43,589 nucleotides of DNA from Marichromatium bheemlicum (GCF_012276755.1 NZ_JAAXKX010000007.1:102317-145905), one strand, 5' to 3'; positions 34,125 through 43,508 are shown, numbered from the stretch's first letter. The notes: generated from the letters alone by a model not told the origin. A program made the numbers and translations.

Positions 34125-35474
34125 TCAGAGTCCGAGCATCTTCTCGAGATAGTGGATGTTGGCGCCGCCGGCGAGGAAGGCGCCGTCGCGCATGATGGTG
34201 CGCTGGAGTTTGATGTTGGTGTCGATGCCGTCGATGATGGTCTCGCGCAGTGCGTTGCACATGCGCGCGACGGCGGCGTCGCGGTCTTCGCCGTGGGTGA
34301 TCAGCTTGCCGATCATCGAGTCGTAGTAACAGGGCACCGTGTAGCCGGAGTAGATGTGGGTCTCGAGCCGTACGCCGGGTCCGCCAGGGGCATGGAATTC
34401 GGTGATCCTGCCGGGGCTGGGCATGAAGGTCTCGGAGTTCTCGGCATTGATCCGGCACTCGATGGCGTGCCCGCGGATCTCGATGTCCTCCTGGCGGTAG
34501 CGCAGCGGCTCGCCGGCGGCGATCAGGATCTGTTCCTTGATGATGTCGATGCCGGTGACCATCTCGGTGACCGGGTGCTCGACCTGGACGCGGGTGTTCA
34601 TCTCGATGAAGTAGAACTGCCCGTTCTCGTAGAGGAACTCGAAGGTGCCGGCACCCCGGTAGCCGATGGTGCGGCAGGCCTCGGCGCAGCGCTCGCCGAT
34701 CTCGCGGCGCTGCGCCTCGGTGATGCCGGGGGCCGGGGCCTCTTCGACGACCTTCTGGTGACGGCGCTGCATCGAGCAGTCGCGCTCACCGAGATGGATG
34801 GCGTTGCCCATCTGGTCAGCGAGCACCTGGAACTCGATGTGACGTGGGTTCTCCAGGTACTTCTCCATGTAGACCATGTCGTTGCCGAAGGCCGCAGCGG
34901 CCTCGGCCTTGGTCAGCGAGATGGCGTTGAGCAGGGTGGCCTCGGAGTGCACCACGCGCATGCCGCGTCCGCCGCCGCCGCCCGATGCCTTGATGATCAC
35001 CGGATAGCCGATCTCGCGCGCCAGCTCCAGGGTGCGCTTCTTGTTGTCGTCGAGCGGGCCGCCCGAGCCGGGTACGCAGGGTACGCCGGCGGCCTTCATC
35101 GCCTCGATCGCCGAGACCTTGTCGCCCATCAGGCGGATGGTCTCGGGGCGCGGGCCGATGAAGATGAACCCGGAGTGCTCGACGCGCTCGGCGAAGTCGG
35201 CGTTCTCCGAGAGGAAACCGTAGCCGGGGTGGATGGCGACGGTGTCGGTGACCTCGGCGGCGCTGATCAGCGCCGGGATGTTGAGGTAGCTCTGCTGGGA
35301 CGAGGCCGGGCCGATGCACACGGCCTCGTCGGCCAGCAGCACATGTTTGAGGTCGCGGTCGGCCTCGGAGTGTACCGCGACGGTCTTGATGCCGAGCTCG
35401 CGGCAGGCGCGTAGCACCCGGAGCGCGATCTCGCCGCGGTTCGCGATCAGAACCTTCTCGATCATTGCAGCCAT
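34125..35474 (-). CDS. accC: Acetyl-CoA carboxylase, biotin carboxylase subunit
   Basis: Carboxylates the biotin carried by AccB using ATP and bicarbonate, the first half-reaction of fatty-acid synthesis. The 449-residue protein is full length with [22 protein letters not shown] at the N-terminus, the glycine-rich ATP loop [37 protein letters not shown] with the metal and biotin residues, and [24 protein letters not shown] near the end. Either the ATG at 35474 (MAAMIEK, better spaced from AGAAGA) or the ATG three codons later (MIEK) could be the start. accB lies 90 bp upstream across two perfect hairpins. Confidence 0.97.
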   Translation of the reverse strand: MAAMIEKVLIANRGEIALRVLRACRELGIKTVAVHSEADRDLKHVLLADEAVCIGPASSQQSYLNIPALISAAEVTDTVAIHPGYGFLSENADFAERVEHSGFIFIGPRPETIRLMGDKVSAIEAMKAAGVPCVPGSGGPLDDNKKRTLELAREIGYPVIIKASGGGGGRGMRVVHSEATLLNAISLTKAEAAAAFGNDMVYMEKYLENPRHIEFQVLADQMGNAIHLGERDCSMQRRHQKVVEEAPAPGITEAQRREIGERCAEACRTIGYRGAGTFEFLYENGQFYFIEMNTRVQVEHPVTEMVTGIDIIKEQILIAAGEPLRYRQEDIEIRGHAIECRINAENSETFMPSPGRITEFHAPGGPGVRLETHIYSGYTVPCYYDSMIGKLITHGEDRDAAVARMCNALRETIIDGIDTNIKLQRTIMRDGAFLAGGANIHYLEKMLGL

Positions 35475-35505
35475 GATTGCAGTGTCTTCTGTAGCGGTTG
35501 CCAGG

Positions 35506-35560
35506 CTGCGCCACCGAGGTGGCGCAGGGTCGACGCTCGCGTGAGGGGGCGTCCCCTCAC
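35506..35560 (-). promoter_or_regulatory. Two tandem perfect hairpins in the accB-accC spacer
   Basis: In transcript order the first hairpin, GTGAGGGG (35541-35548) with CCCCTCAC (35553-35560) and loop GCGT, starts four bases after the accB stop. The second, CTGCGCCACC (35506-35515) with GGTGGCGCAG (35518-35527), is 13 bases further on and ends 31 bases before accC. Both stems are perfect and lack T-tracts. They could cut read-through or protect the accB message, giving more carrier than carboxylase. Confidence 0.5.
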
Positions 35561-35564
35561 TCGA

Positions 35565-36023
35565 TCACTCGATCACGAACAGCGGCTGGTTGTATTCGAC
35601 CGGCTGACCGTTCTCCACCAGGATGCGCTTGACGGTGCCCGCCTGCTCGCACTCGATCTGGTTGAGGATCTTCATCGCCTCGATGATGCACAGCGTCTCG
35701 CCGACCTTGACCGTCTGGCCCTCCTCGATGAAGGCCTTGGCGCCCGGTGCCGGGGCGCGGTAGAAGGTGCCGACCATCGGCGAGCGCACGACCTCGCCCT
35801 GGAGTTCGAGCGGGGCCTCGTCGTCACCCTCGTCATCACCGCTGGTGGCGGCGGCAGGGGCGGGGGCGGGGGCGGCGGCCGGCGCCTGGGGCGCGTAGAT
35901 CGGCATGGCGGTGCTGCCGTGGCGGCTGATGCGCACGGATTCCTCGCCCTCGTGGATCTCGATCTCGGCGACGTCGGATTGCTCCAACAGCTCGATCAGC
36001 TTCTTAACCTTGCGGATGTCCAT
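35565..36023 (-). CDS. accB: Acetyl-CoA carboxylase, biotin carboxyl carrier protein
   Basis: Biotin carrier that shuttles the carboxyl group from AccC to the AccAD transferase. The 152-residue protein is normal length: an N-terminal helical region ([20 protein letters not shown]), an Ala/Pro-rich flexible linker (about 45-65), and a C-terminal biotinyl domain with Lys118 in [13 protein letters not shown] as the site of biotin attachment. The ATG at 36021-36023 lies two bases from the aroQ stop, so aroQ and accB are closely coupled; no strong ribosome site of its own is visible. The order aroQ-accB-accC is common in gammaproteobacteria. accA and accD are not in this window. Confidence 0.97.
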   Translation of the reverse strand: MDIRKVKKLIELLEQSDVAEIEIHEGEESVRISRHGSTAMPIYAPQAPAAAPAPAPAAATSGDDEGDDEAPLELQGEVVRSPMVGTFYRAPAPGAKAFIEEGQTVKVGETLCIIEAMKILNQIECEQAGTVKRILVENGQPVEYNQPLFVIE

Positions 36024-36025
36024 GG

Positions 36026-36487
36026 TCAGGGGTTCTCGTTCGTGTGGTCTTGCGCCACGCGGGTGAGCGCGGCGCGCAGCGCCAGTGCGTATCCCTCGGC
36101 CCCGAGCCCGCAGATCACTCCCTCCGCGATGTCGGAGAAATAGGAGTGGGCGCGGAATGGCTCGCGGGCGTGCACGTTTGACAGGTGCACTTCGATGAAG
36201 GGGATCGCCACCCCCAGCAGCGCATCGCGCAGGGCGACGCTGGTGTGGGTGAAGGCGGCCGGATTGATGATGATGAAGCGCACGTTCTCGTGTGCCGCGC
36301 GGTGGACTGCGTCGACCAGGACGTGCTCGGCGTTGCTTTGCAGGAAGGCGAGATCGTGCCCCGCCCGTGCAGCCATCTGCTGGAGCTCGCGCTCGATGTC
36401 GGCCAGCGTGGTGCTGCCGTAGTGCGCGGGCTCGCGGGTTCCGAGGAGGTTGAGATTGGGTCCGTTCAGGACCAGGATCGCGGCCAT
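36026..36487 (-). CDS. aroQ: 3-dehydroquinate dehydratase, type II
   Basis: Cytoplasmic enzyme of the shikimate pathway converting 3-dehydroquinate to 3-dehydroshikimate. The 153-residue chain has [20 protein letters not shown] (residues 8-27, with the flexible lid arginine and the catalytic tyrosine), the loop [16 protein letters not shown], and [18 protein letters not shown], which holds the catalytic histidine. It ends a little longer than the usual core. I chose ATG 36485-36487 ([11 protein letters not shown]), with GAGG 11 nt upstream; the longer frame extends into the spacer and tlpA. It begins the aroQ-accB-accC run; the 133-bp spacer before it contains a possible operator. Confidence 0.95.
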   Translation of the reverse strand: MAAILVLNGPNLNLLGTREPAHYGSTTLADIERELQQMAARAGHDLAFLQSNAEHVLVDAVHRAAHENVRFIIINPAAFTHTSVALRDALLGVAIPFIEVHLSNVHAREPFRAHSYFSDIAEGVICGLGAEGYALALRAALTRVAQDHTNENP

Positions 36488-36568
36488 GTCGCCAGCTGCC
36501 TCGCCGAAGGTTGCAACGGTTTTTGATCCACCAGTTTCGGCTTTGAACAGTGGTGAATCGCCGCGAAT

Positions 36569-36594
36569 TGTCCGTATTTTACGGTATTTTGTCC
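36569..36594 (-). promoter_or_regulatory. Direct and inverted repeats upstream of aroQ
   Basis: TTGTCC occurs at 36569-36574 and 36589-36594, exactly 20 bp (two helical turns) apart. Between them CCGTA (36572-36576) and TACGG (36580-36584) form an inverted repeat around TTT. The patch is much more AT-rich than its surroundings and lies 80-110 bp before aroQ, where a promoter or operator for aroQ-accB-accC would be expected. Confidence 0.35.
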
Positions 36595-36620
36595 AGTCTA
36601 TTCGGTCGCGACAGGGCCTG

Positions 36621-37190
36621 TCAGCGGGGCGTCGCCGAGGGGGCGTCGAGTCGTGCGGCCAGCTGTTCGAACTGGTCCTGCTCGAGTGCGCCGAGATGGC
36701 TGAAGACGTGTCTGCCGCGGGCGTCGAAGGCGACGGTGAAGGGCAGTCCCTCGACACGGTTGCCGAGCCGGCGGGTGAGGGTGATGGTCTCGAGCTCGGC
36801 GAGCAAGATGGTGAGGTCGACTGGGTGCGCGGCGAGGAAGGCGCGGGTTGCCTCGGGGCGGTCGACGGCGATCGCCACCACCCGTATGCCGGCGTCGGCA
36901 TGGCGCTGGGCAAAACGCTCGAGTCGCGGCAGTTCCTCGAGACAGGGTGGGCACCAAGCGGCCCAGAAATTGAGGATCAGTGGATGCCCGGACCAGGTGT
37001 CGCTGCTGTGCTCGTGCCCGGCAAGGTCGGGGAGGCGGATCTCGGGCCATTGTACCGGTTCGCCCTGACCTAGTCCCGCGAGGGGAATGCCGCCTCCCTC
37101 GGGATCGATCCAGCGCTCGCCGAGCAGTGCTGCGCCGATGCTCAGCCCCCCCGCGAGCGCGGTCACCAGCGCCACCTTGGCTGGGTTCAC
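36621..37190 (-). CDS. TlpA/ResA-like membrane-anchored thioredoxin
   Basis: Periplasmic thiol-disulfide protein, 189 residues, tethered by one N-terminal membrane helix ([19 protein letters not shown]). The thioredoxin domain contains the reducing motif [16 protein letters not shown] near residues 75-90, and [18 protein letters not shown] includes the cis-proline loop. TlpA/ResA proteins reduce apocytochrome c or other exported proteins and receive electrons from DsbD or CcdA; the gene for a DsbD lies immediately upstream. The start is GTG 37188-37190, overlapping the dsbD stop (GTGA), strong evidence for coupled expression and a shared pathway. A role in cytochrome c maturation is likely but not proven. 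Confidence 0.9.
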   Translation of the reverse strand: MNPAKVALVTALAGGLSIGAALLGERWIDPEGGGIPLAGLGQGEPVQWPEIRLPDLAGHEHSSDTWSGHPLILNFWAAWCPPCLEELPRLERFAQRHADAGIRVVAIAVDRPEATRAFLAAHPVDLTILLAELETITLTRRLGNRVEGLPFTVAFDARGRHVFSHLGALEQDQFEQLAARLDAPSATPR

Positions 37191-39466
37191 GGCGTGGCCC
37201 GGCGCAGGTGATCGGCGAAGGCCGCAGCGGGGGTGAAGCCGACCAGGCGGAGGCCGGGACGCTCTTCGCCGGCGGCGTCGAAGAACAGCATCGCCGGCGG
37301 TCCGGGGATGCCGAAGCGTCCCTGCATCAGTGTCTGGTCGGCGTCGTCGTTGGCGGTGACGTCGGCCTGCAGCAGCACGAAGCGGTCGAGTTCGGCGATC
37401 ACCGTGGGGTCGCTGAAGGTGTAGCGCTCCATCTCCTTGCAGGCGACGCACCAGTCGGCATAGAAGTCGAGCATCACCGGGCGGCCCTGGGCGCTGGCGG
37501 CGGCCAGTTCGCGGTCGAGATCGGCCACCGTCTTGATCCGGGTGAACTCGGCGTGGGCCGCCTCGCCGCCGCCGATGCCGAGACCGCGCAGCGGTTGCAG
37601 GGTGTCCTTGCCGCCGGCGGCGGCGCCGATCAGCATCAGGCTGCCGTAGACCAGCAGCGCCACCCCGAGGCCCTTCCACAGCTTGCGCCAACCGCCACTC
37701 TCGTGACCGAGCGGGCTGAGCGCGCCGAGATAGACCGCCGAACAGATCAGCAGCAGGCCCCACAGCAGCATCGCCACCGCTGCGGGGATCACCCGCTCGA
37801 TCAGGCTGATGGCGACGGCGAGCAGGGCGACGCCGAACACCGCCTTGACCGCCTCCATCCAGGCCCCGGCGCGGGGCAGCAGCTTGCCCGCCGAGGTGCC
37901 GATGACGATCAACGGTGCACCCATGCCGAGGCTCAGCGCGAACAGCGCCACGCCGCCGAGCAGCGCATCGCCGGTCTGGCTGATGTAGATGAGCGCGCCG
38001 AACAGCGGCGGGGCGACGCAGGGGCCGACGATCAGCGCCGAGAGCAGGCCCATGATTGCCACCCCAGCGAGGGTACCGCCCTGCTGGCGGTTGCTGAGCG
38101 CGGCCAGGCGTGATTGCAGGCCGGTCGGCAGCTGCAGGTCGTAGAAACCGAACATCGACAGCGCCAGGGCGACGAACACCAGGGCGAAGGCGCCGAGGAT
38201 CCAGGGGTCCTGGAAGGCGGCTTGGAGGTTGGCGCCGAACAGCCCGGCGAGCACCCCGGCGACGGTGTAGGTCAGCGCCATCGCCAGCACGTAGACCAGC
38301 GACAGCACGAAGGCGCGGCGGGTGGTGATGCCGGCACCCTGGCCGGCGATGATCCCGGAGAGGATCGGGATCATCGGGAACACGCAGGGGGTGAAGGCGA
38401 GCAGCAGACCGAGCCCGAAGAACAGCGCCACGCTGGTCCACAGGCTGGCGTTGGCCAGGGTCGAGGCCAGGCGGTCCTGCTCGGAGACCGGCGCCGCGCT
38501 CGGCGCAGGCGTGGTCGGCGCCGGCGCGACGGCGAGGGGTGCGGCGCTGCCGCCGGCGGGGAGGGTGAGCGCCACCGCGCGGGTCTGCGGCGGATAGCAG
38601 ATGCCGCGCTCGGCGCAGCCCTGATAGCCGACCCGCAGGGTAGTGTCGAGCGCCTCGGTGGTAGTGCGGCGCAGGCTCAGCTCGAGGGTGAGACGGTCGT
38701 GATAGACGGCGACGTCGCCGATGCTGCCGTCGGGCAGCACCGAGTCGTGCTTGATCTCGCCCGGCGGCAGCACCGGCGGATCGAGCGCGAGCCGGGCGTC
38801 GTCGAGCGCGACCTCGACCAGGTCGCGATAGAGGTAGGTGCCGGGGGCGATCTCCCAGTGCAGCCGCACCCGGTCGGGGCCGAGCACCTCGACCTGGAGG
38901 TCGAAGGCCTGGTCGACACCGAGGACCTCGTCGTCATCGAGACCGAGCGCGCGACTGATGTCCGCGCCGGCGTCGAGTCCGGGCAGCGGGATCGCCGGGG
39001 CCGCCGCGGTGGCCGGCGGCGCGGGCAGGCGTACCTGGACGCGCTGGCGCTGTGGCGGGTAGCAGAGTCCGGCGTCGGCGCAGCCCTGTGAGGTGGTCTC
39101 CAGGGTGAGCACCTCGGGGGCCGCAGCGGTGCGCGCCACGGGCAGGGTGATCTCGACCGTGTCGCGATAGATGCCGACCTCGCCGAAGAACTCGTCCTGC
39201 TTGATCTCGGGCTCGGGCAACACCGGTTGGCCGAGGGTGACGCCGGCGGTGTCGGTGGTGAAGGCGAATTTAGCGGCGTAGAGATAGTAGCCCTCGGCGA
39301 TGCGCCAGCGCACCTGCAGGGTGTCGGCATCGATGGCCTCGGCGCTGGGCTGGAAGGCCTGATCGGGCAGCAGGAAGTCGTCGCTGGCCTGGGTGAGTCC
39401 GGGGAGCAGCAGGGTGAGCAGCAGGAGCAGGGGCAACAGGCGTGACAGGGGGCCGAGGCGAGACAT
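37187..39466 (-). CDS. dsbD: Thiol:disulfide interchange protein DsbD with duplicated N-terminal domain
   Basis: Carries electrons from cytoplasmic thioredoxin across the inner membrane to periplasmic thiol proteins. After a signal peptide (about 1-26) there are two copies of the periplasmic nDsbD domain: one with GYYLYAAKFAF and CADAGLCYPPQ, a second with GTYLYRDLVEV and CAERGICYPPQ. E. coli DsbD (565 residues) has one; this protein has 759. The membrane core has the paired cysteines in FTPCVFPMIPILSGI and VGPCVAPPLFGAL, and the C-terminal thioredoxin-like domain has FYADWCVACKEME. The ATG (39464-39466) overlaps the cutA stop (TGATG) and the stop overlaps tlpA, so cutA-dsbD-tlpA form a coupled set. 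Both copies keep their cysteine pair. Confidence 0.95.
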   Translation of the reverse strand: MSRLGPLSRLLPLLLLLTLLLPGLTQASDDFLLPDQAFQPSAEAIDADTLQVRWRIAEGYYLYAAKFAFTTDTAGVTLGQPVLPEPEIKQDEFFGEVGIYRDTVEITLPVARTAAAPEVLTLETTSQGCADAGLCYPPQRQRVQVRLPAPPATAAAPAIPLPGLDAGADISRALGLDDDEVLGVDQAFDLQVEVLGPDRVRLHWEIAPGTYLYRDLVEVALDDARLALDPPVLPPGEIKHDSVLPDGSIGDVAVYHDRLTLELSLRRTTTEALDTTLRVGYQGCAERGICYPPQTRAVALTLPAGGSAAPLAVAPAPTTPAPSAAPVSEQDRLASTLANASLWTSVALFFGLGLLLAFTPCVFPMIPILSGIIAGQGAGITTRRAFVLSLVYVLAMALTYTVAGVLAGLFGANLQAAFQDPWILGAFALVFVALALSMFGFYDLQLPTGLQSRLAALSNRQQGGTLAGVAIMGLLSALIVGPCVAPPLFGALIYISQTGDALLGGVALFALSLGMGAPLIVIGTSAGKLLPRAGAWMEAVKAVFGVALLAVAISLIERVIPAAVAMLLWGLLLICSAVYLGALSPLGHESGGWRKLWKGLGVALLVYGSLMLIGAAAGGKDTLQPLRGLGIGGGEAAHAEFTRIKTVADLDRELAAASAQGRPVMLDFYADWCVACKEMERYTFSDPTVIAELDRFVLLQADVTANDDADQTLMQGRFGIPGPPAMLFFDAAGEERPGLRLVGFTPAAAFADHLRRATP

Positions 39467-39801
39467 CAGGGGTGTGCTCCTGTGGCGGTGTCGATCCAAT
39501 TCAGATAGTCGGTGAGGCCCTCGGTGACGGGCACGGCGATCGCCTCCGGGGTCTCGTAGGGGTGGAGTTCGGCGAGTCGCTCGATAAGCGCGCGGCTGCG
39601 CGTGGTGCTGGTCTTGATCAGCAGCAGCACCTCGTGCTCGCGTGCGATCTCCCCCGCCCAGCGATAGATCGAGGTCAGGCCGGGGACCAGATTGACGCAG
39701 GCGGCCAGTTCCTCCTCGACCAACTGCTCGGCGAGCCGGGTCGCCTGGGCGACATCGGGGCAGGTGCACAGCAACAGATGGTGTCGAGGGTCAGGGGACA
39801 T
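39466..39801 (-). CDS. cutA: Divalent-cation tolerance protein CutA
   Basis: Small trimeric cytoplasmic protein of 111 residues linked genetically to copper tolerance in E. coli, though its biochemical role is unsettled. It begins HHLLLCTCPDVAQATRLAEQLVEEELAACVNLVPG and contains IYRWAGEIAREHEVLLLIKTS and ELHPYETPEAIAVPV, the signature stretches of the family. The ATG at 39799-39801 has a good AAGGAG site ten bases away. Its stop overlaps the dsbD start. The cutA-dsbD order is the same as in E. coli. Upstream lies a repeat-rich intergenic region with no recognisable promoter. Confidence 0.95.
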   Translation of the reverse strand: MSPDPRHHLLLCTCPDVAQATRLAEQLVEEELAACVNLVPGLTSIYRWAGEIAREHEVLLLIKTSTTRSRALIERLAELHPYETPEAIAVPVTEGLTDYLNWIDTATGAHP

Positions 39802-40035
39802 GCTCTGGGTCTCCTTGCGGGTATGGCCTAATCCTTATTGGTACGATGCGCTCGTCGATGGTTCAAGCCGGGGTGTTGCGGCATCCTGAGCGGCGCCGGC
39901 GCGTGCTGTCAATGGCCGCCAGCCGCCAGCTGCTAGCCGCCAGCGGTCAGGGTACTGAACCGCTAAGATACCGTCTTGCCTGTCAATCGACGATCATGCA
40001 ACACCAGCCTCCCCGACTGGAGGCTGGAAGCTGGT

Positions 40036-40070
40036 TTGAACCGCGAAGACACGAAGGGCGCAAAGGAGAA
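40036..40070 (+). repeat. Dispersed repeat, copy A (TTGAACCGC plus 9-nt periodic AAG-rich tract)
   Basis: Starts TTGAACCGCGAAGACACG and continues with AAGGGCGCAAAGGAGAA, a roughly 9-nt period of AAG followed by a CGC-like triplet. The same consensus recurs at 40192, 40371 (inverted), 43392, 43509 (inverted) and 43572. Confidence 0.75.
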
Positions 40071-40103
40071 ACGTGCCCCCAGCGGTCAGCCGCCAGCCCG
40101 TAG

Positions 40104-40165
40104 GTTGGGTTGCCCATACACCACCGATCGACGAATCCTCGGGACTCTAGGACGGGCAACCCAAC
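40104..40165. repeat. Inverted repeat with 12-bp perfect arms (MITE-like)
   Basis: GTTGGGTTGCCC (40104-40115) and GGGCAACCCAAC (40154-40165) enclose 38 bp. Preceded by TAG. Short GTTGGGTT...AACCCAAC elements of this kind are scattered in intergenic DNA of many bacteria; no coding capacity. Confidence 0.65.
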
Positions 40166-40191
40166 ATCGCCACCAGGCGGCCGCCAGCGGG

Positions 40192-40225
40192 TTGAACCGC
40201 GAAGACGCCAAGGACACAAAGAAAG
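40192..40225 (+). repeat. Dispersed repeat, copy B
   Basis: TTGAACCGCGAAGACGCC followed by AAGGACACAAAGAAAG. Direct orientation relative to copy A and inverted relative to copy C, with the GACCAACC array between B and C. Confidence 0.75.
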
Positions 40226-40226
40226 C

Positions 40227-40266
40227 GACCAACCGACCAACCGACCAACCGACCAACCGACCAACC
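40227..40266 (+). repeat. Tandem array of GACCAACC, five perfect units
   Basis: Forty bases made of five exact 8-bp units. The unit length is not a multiple of three and no gene spans it, so it is a non-coding microsatellite. Copy number is likely to vary between strains through slippage. Confidence 0.85.
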
Positions 40267-40370
40267 GAGCAGCCTTCAGCAAACAGTCTCCAGTGTCGGT
40301 GTGCGGTCGACCGCGACGCGACGAGATAACCCAGCCCCTCACTGGAGGCTGGCAGCTGGAAGCCTTCCTT

Positions 40371-40404
40371 CATCTTCGCGCTCTTGGCGTCTTGGCGGTT
40401 CAAT
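40371..40404 (-). repeat. Dispersed repeat, copy C (inverted)
   Basis: Read on the minus strand it is TTGAACCGCCAAGACGCC followed by AAGAGCGCGAAGATG, matching copies A and B in opposite orientation. Confidence 0.75.
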
Positions 40405-40609
40405 CTTCTGACGGCTAGTCGCCGGTTCCATTCGGGGCGCGCCATGCACTATGCTGCAGGGCATGGCTATGCCGCCGTCCCTCCTCCAGTCGCCCCCTTC
40501 GATATCCGATCGCGGGAGGGCCGATATGTCCGCTGTCCGGTTGGCGCGGGCGCTCGCCGATCCCGATCCTCGGGATCCTGGTCTTCCACCTTGACGAGAG
40601 ACTACCGCC

Positions 40610-41041
40610 GTGCTGCTTTTCCTTGTGCTCTTCATCGGGCTGCCGCTGATCGAGATCTATCTATTGATCGAGGTCGGTTCCGAGATCGGTGCCCTGTCGA
40701 CCATCATGCTGTCGATCCTGACTGCAGTGATCGGGACCTGGCTGGTCCGTCACCAGGGCTTCGGCGTGCTGCTGCGGGTCCGCGAGCTGAGCGACCGCGG
40801 CGAGGTGCCCGCGCTCGAGATGATGGACGGCGCCCTGCTGTTGGGCGCCGGCCTGTTCCTGTTATTGCCCGGCTTTCTCACCGACGCCGTCGGCTTCCTG
40901 CTGCTGGTGCCGCCGCTGCGCCGGGTGCTGGTGCTGCGCTACGTGCGCGGGATCTCGGTGACTACGGTGCAGGGACAGGATCCCTTCCGTTCGCCCGATG
41001 AACCCCGCGTCATTGAGGGTGACTACCGTCGCGAAGACTGA
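40610..41041 (+). CDS. fxsA: FxsA family membrane protein
   Basis: Small inner-membrane protein of 143 residues with about three to four hydrophobic segments (FLVLFIGLPLIEIYLLIEVG at the N-terminus, TIMLSILTAVIGTWLV, GALLLGAGLFLLLPGFLTD and VGFLLLVPPLRRVL). LLLPGFLTDAVGFLLLVPP is the family signature. In E. coli FxsA overproduction relieves exclusion of phage T7 by the F plasmid; its normal role is unknown. Translation probably begins at GTG 40610 with a weak GAGAG site. It sits directly upstream of groESL, as in E. coli, but groES has its own CIRCE-controlled promoter in the 276-bp spacer. Confidence 0.9.
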   Translation: MLLFLVLFIGLPLIEIYLLIEVGSEIGALSTIMLSILTAVIGTWLVRHQGFGVLLRVRELSDRGEVPALEMMDGALLLGAGLFLLLPGFLTDAVGFLLLVPPLRRVLVLRYVRGISVTTVQGQDPFRSPDEPRVIEGDYRRED

Positions 41042-41189
41042 TCCGCGCCCCTCTCGCGCATCGTCACGGCCCCGGTCGTGACGATGCCGCCCGCCGCCCG
41101 CCGCCCGCCTCTTCGCCGACACCCCCAGCCCTTGTTCCGGCGTTGTGGTCTTTGCCTTCCGCAGTCGAGATCGCCCCGTCATCGGACCC

Positions 41190-41217
41190 TTGACACCATA
41201 GATTTTGTCTCTACTAT
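41190..41217 (+). promoter_or_regulatory. groESL promoter
   Basis: A consensus -35 box TTGACA (41190-41195), 16-nt spacer and TACTAT -10 box (41212-41217) sit directly before the CIRCE operator and about 100 nt upstream of groES, indicating a vegetative sigma70-type promoter. Confidence 0.75.
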
Positions 41218-41243
41218 TAGCACTCGTTTCAGGTGAGTGCTAA
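41217..41243 (+). promoter_or_regulatory. CIRCE operator (HrcA-binding site) of groESL
   Basis: Perfect TTAGCACTC (41217-41225), 9-bp spacer, GAGTGCTAA (41235-41243). This is the exact consensus recognised by the HrcA repressor, which keeps groESL low until heat shock titrates the chaperonin. It overlaps the -10 box and probable start point, the usual place for repression. hrcA is not in this window. Confidence 0.95.
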
Positions 41244-41317
41244 CAGGCCTTCGGTGACCACCGCTGTAGCGCTCAGATACAGACTGACCCACTTCTCAAC
41301 CGTACGAGGAGCCCTTA

Positions 41318-41608
41318 ATGAACATCCGTCCCTTGCATGATCGCGTCGTCGTCCGTCGCATGGAGGAAGAGCGCACCACCGCCGCCGGTATCGTGATCCC
41401 GGACTCGGCCACCGAGAAGCCGATCCAGGGCGAGGTGATCGCTGTCGGCAACGGCAAGATCCTCGACAACGGTGAGGCCCGTGGCCTCGACGTCAAGGTC
41501 GGTGATCGCGTGCTGTTCGGCAAGTACTCCGGCACCGAGGTCAAGCTCGACGGCCAGGAGTTCCTGGTGATGCGCGAAGACGACATCATGGGTGTCATCG
41601 AGGGCTGA
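41318..41608 (+). CDS. groES: Co-chaperonin GroES
   Basis: Cytoplasmic 10-kDa lid of the GroEL chaperonin, 96 residues, normal length. It starts [19 protein letters not shown], has the mobile loop around [16 protein letters not shown] (residues 18-33) that contacts GroEL, and ends with [20 protein letters not shown]. An ACGAGGAGC ribosome site precedes the ATG. groEL follows after 61 bp on the same strand, and the pair is driven by the upstream CIRCE-controlled promoter. Confidence 0.99.
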   Translation: MNIRPLHDRVVVRRMEEERTTAAGIVIPDSATEKPIQGEVIAVGNGKILDNGEARGLDVKVGDRVLFGKYSGTEVKLDGQEFLVMREDDIMGVIEG

Positions 41609-41666
41609 GCCGAGCGCGCCCCGCATCCATCCCGATACGACCAGAATCCAGATTCGAGGAAGCTAG

Positions 41667-43313
<1,647 letters not shown>

Positions 43314-43336
43314 GCCCGGCGCGCTCGTCGCACCAT

Positions 43337-43367
43337 AAAAAAGGCCCCGCTTCGGCGGGGCCTTTTT
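43337..43367 (+). terminator. Intrinsic terminator of groESL
   Basis: Perfect 8-bp stem GGCCCCGC (43343-43350) and GCGGGGCC (43355-43362) with a TTCG tetraloop, an A-tract before it and TTTTT after it, 24 bases beyond the groEL stop. It is the only terminator in the window with a clear T-tract. Confidence 0.95.
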
Positions 43368-43391
43368 CGTTTGGGGCTGGCGTGAGAAAGG

Positions 43392-43424
43392 TTGAACCGC
43401 AAAGTCGCAAAGGGCGCGAAGATA
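43392..43424 (+). repeat. Dispersed repeat, copy D
   Basis: TTGAACCGCAAAGTCGCA followed by AAGGGCGCGAAGATA, the same family as the copies near 40.0-40.4 kb. Paired in inverted orientation with copy E across 84 bp of unique sequence. Confidence 0.7.
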
Positions 43425-43508
43425 AACTGTGCTGCCCTCGCTGTTTGATCTGCCGACGTTTGTACGCCCGCCGCCCACGGAGCATTGACGACTGGCTGCT
43501 TTCAAGAG

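Larger units (their letters stand above)
39802..40609. repeat. 808-bp repeat-rich intergenic region without genes
   Basis: No frame here looks coding; the ORFs consist of repeat sequence. It contains three copies of a TTGAACCGC-led element, a 12-bp inverted repeat and an 8-bp tandem array (listed separately). CAGCGGTCAG occurs twice (39941-39950, 40080-40089), AGCCGCCAGC-like segments recur, and CTGGAGGCTGG occurs at about 40017 and 40342. It looks like an accretion site for small non-coding repeats between cutA and fxsA. Confidence 0.8.

Noticed and set aside
40104-40165. 12-bp inverted repeat as an intrinsic terminator for fxsA or cutA
   Set aside because: It lies upstream of both divergent genes, the loop is 38 bp and no T-tract follows. 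A mobile-element remnant is more likely.
40036-40404. Possible CRISPR array
   Set aside because: Copies are in mixed orientation with unequal spacing and internal 9-nt periodicity, and no cas gene is present.
39976-40445. Short frames of about 100-120 codons in the cutA-fxsA spacer, including TNRPTDQP-type repeats
   Set aside because: They are translations of the GACCAACC array and dispersed repeats, are present on both strands, and lack ribosome sites.
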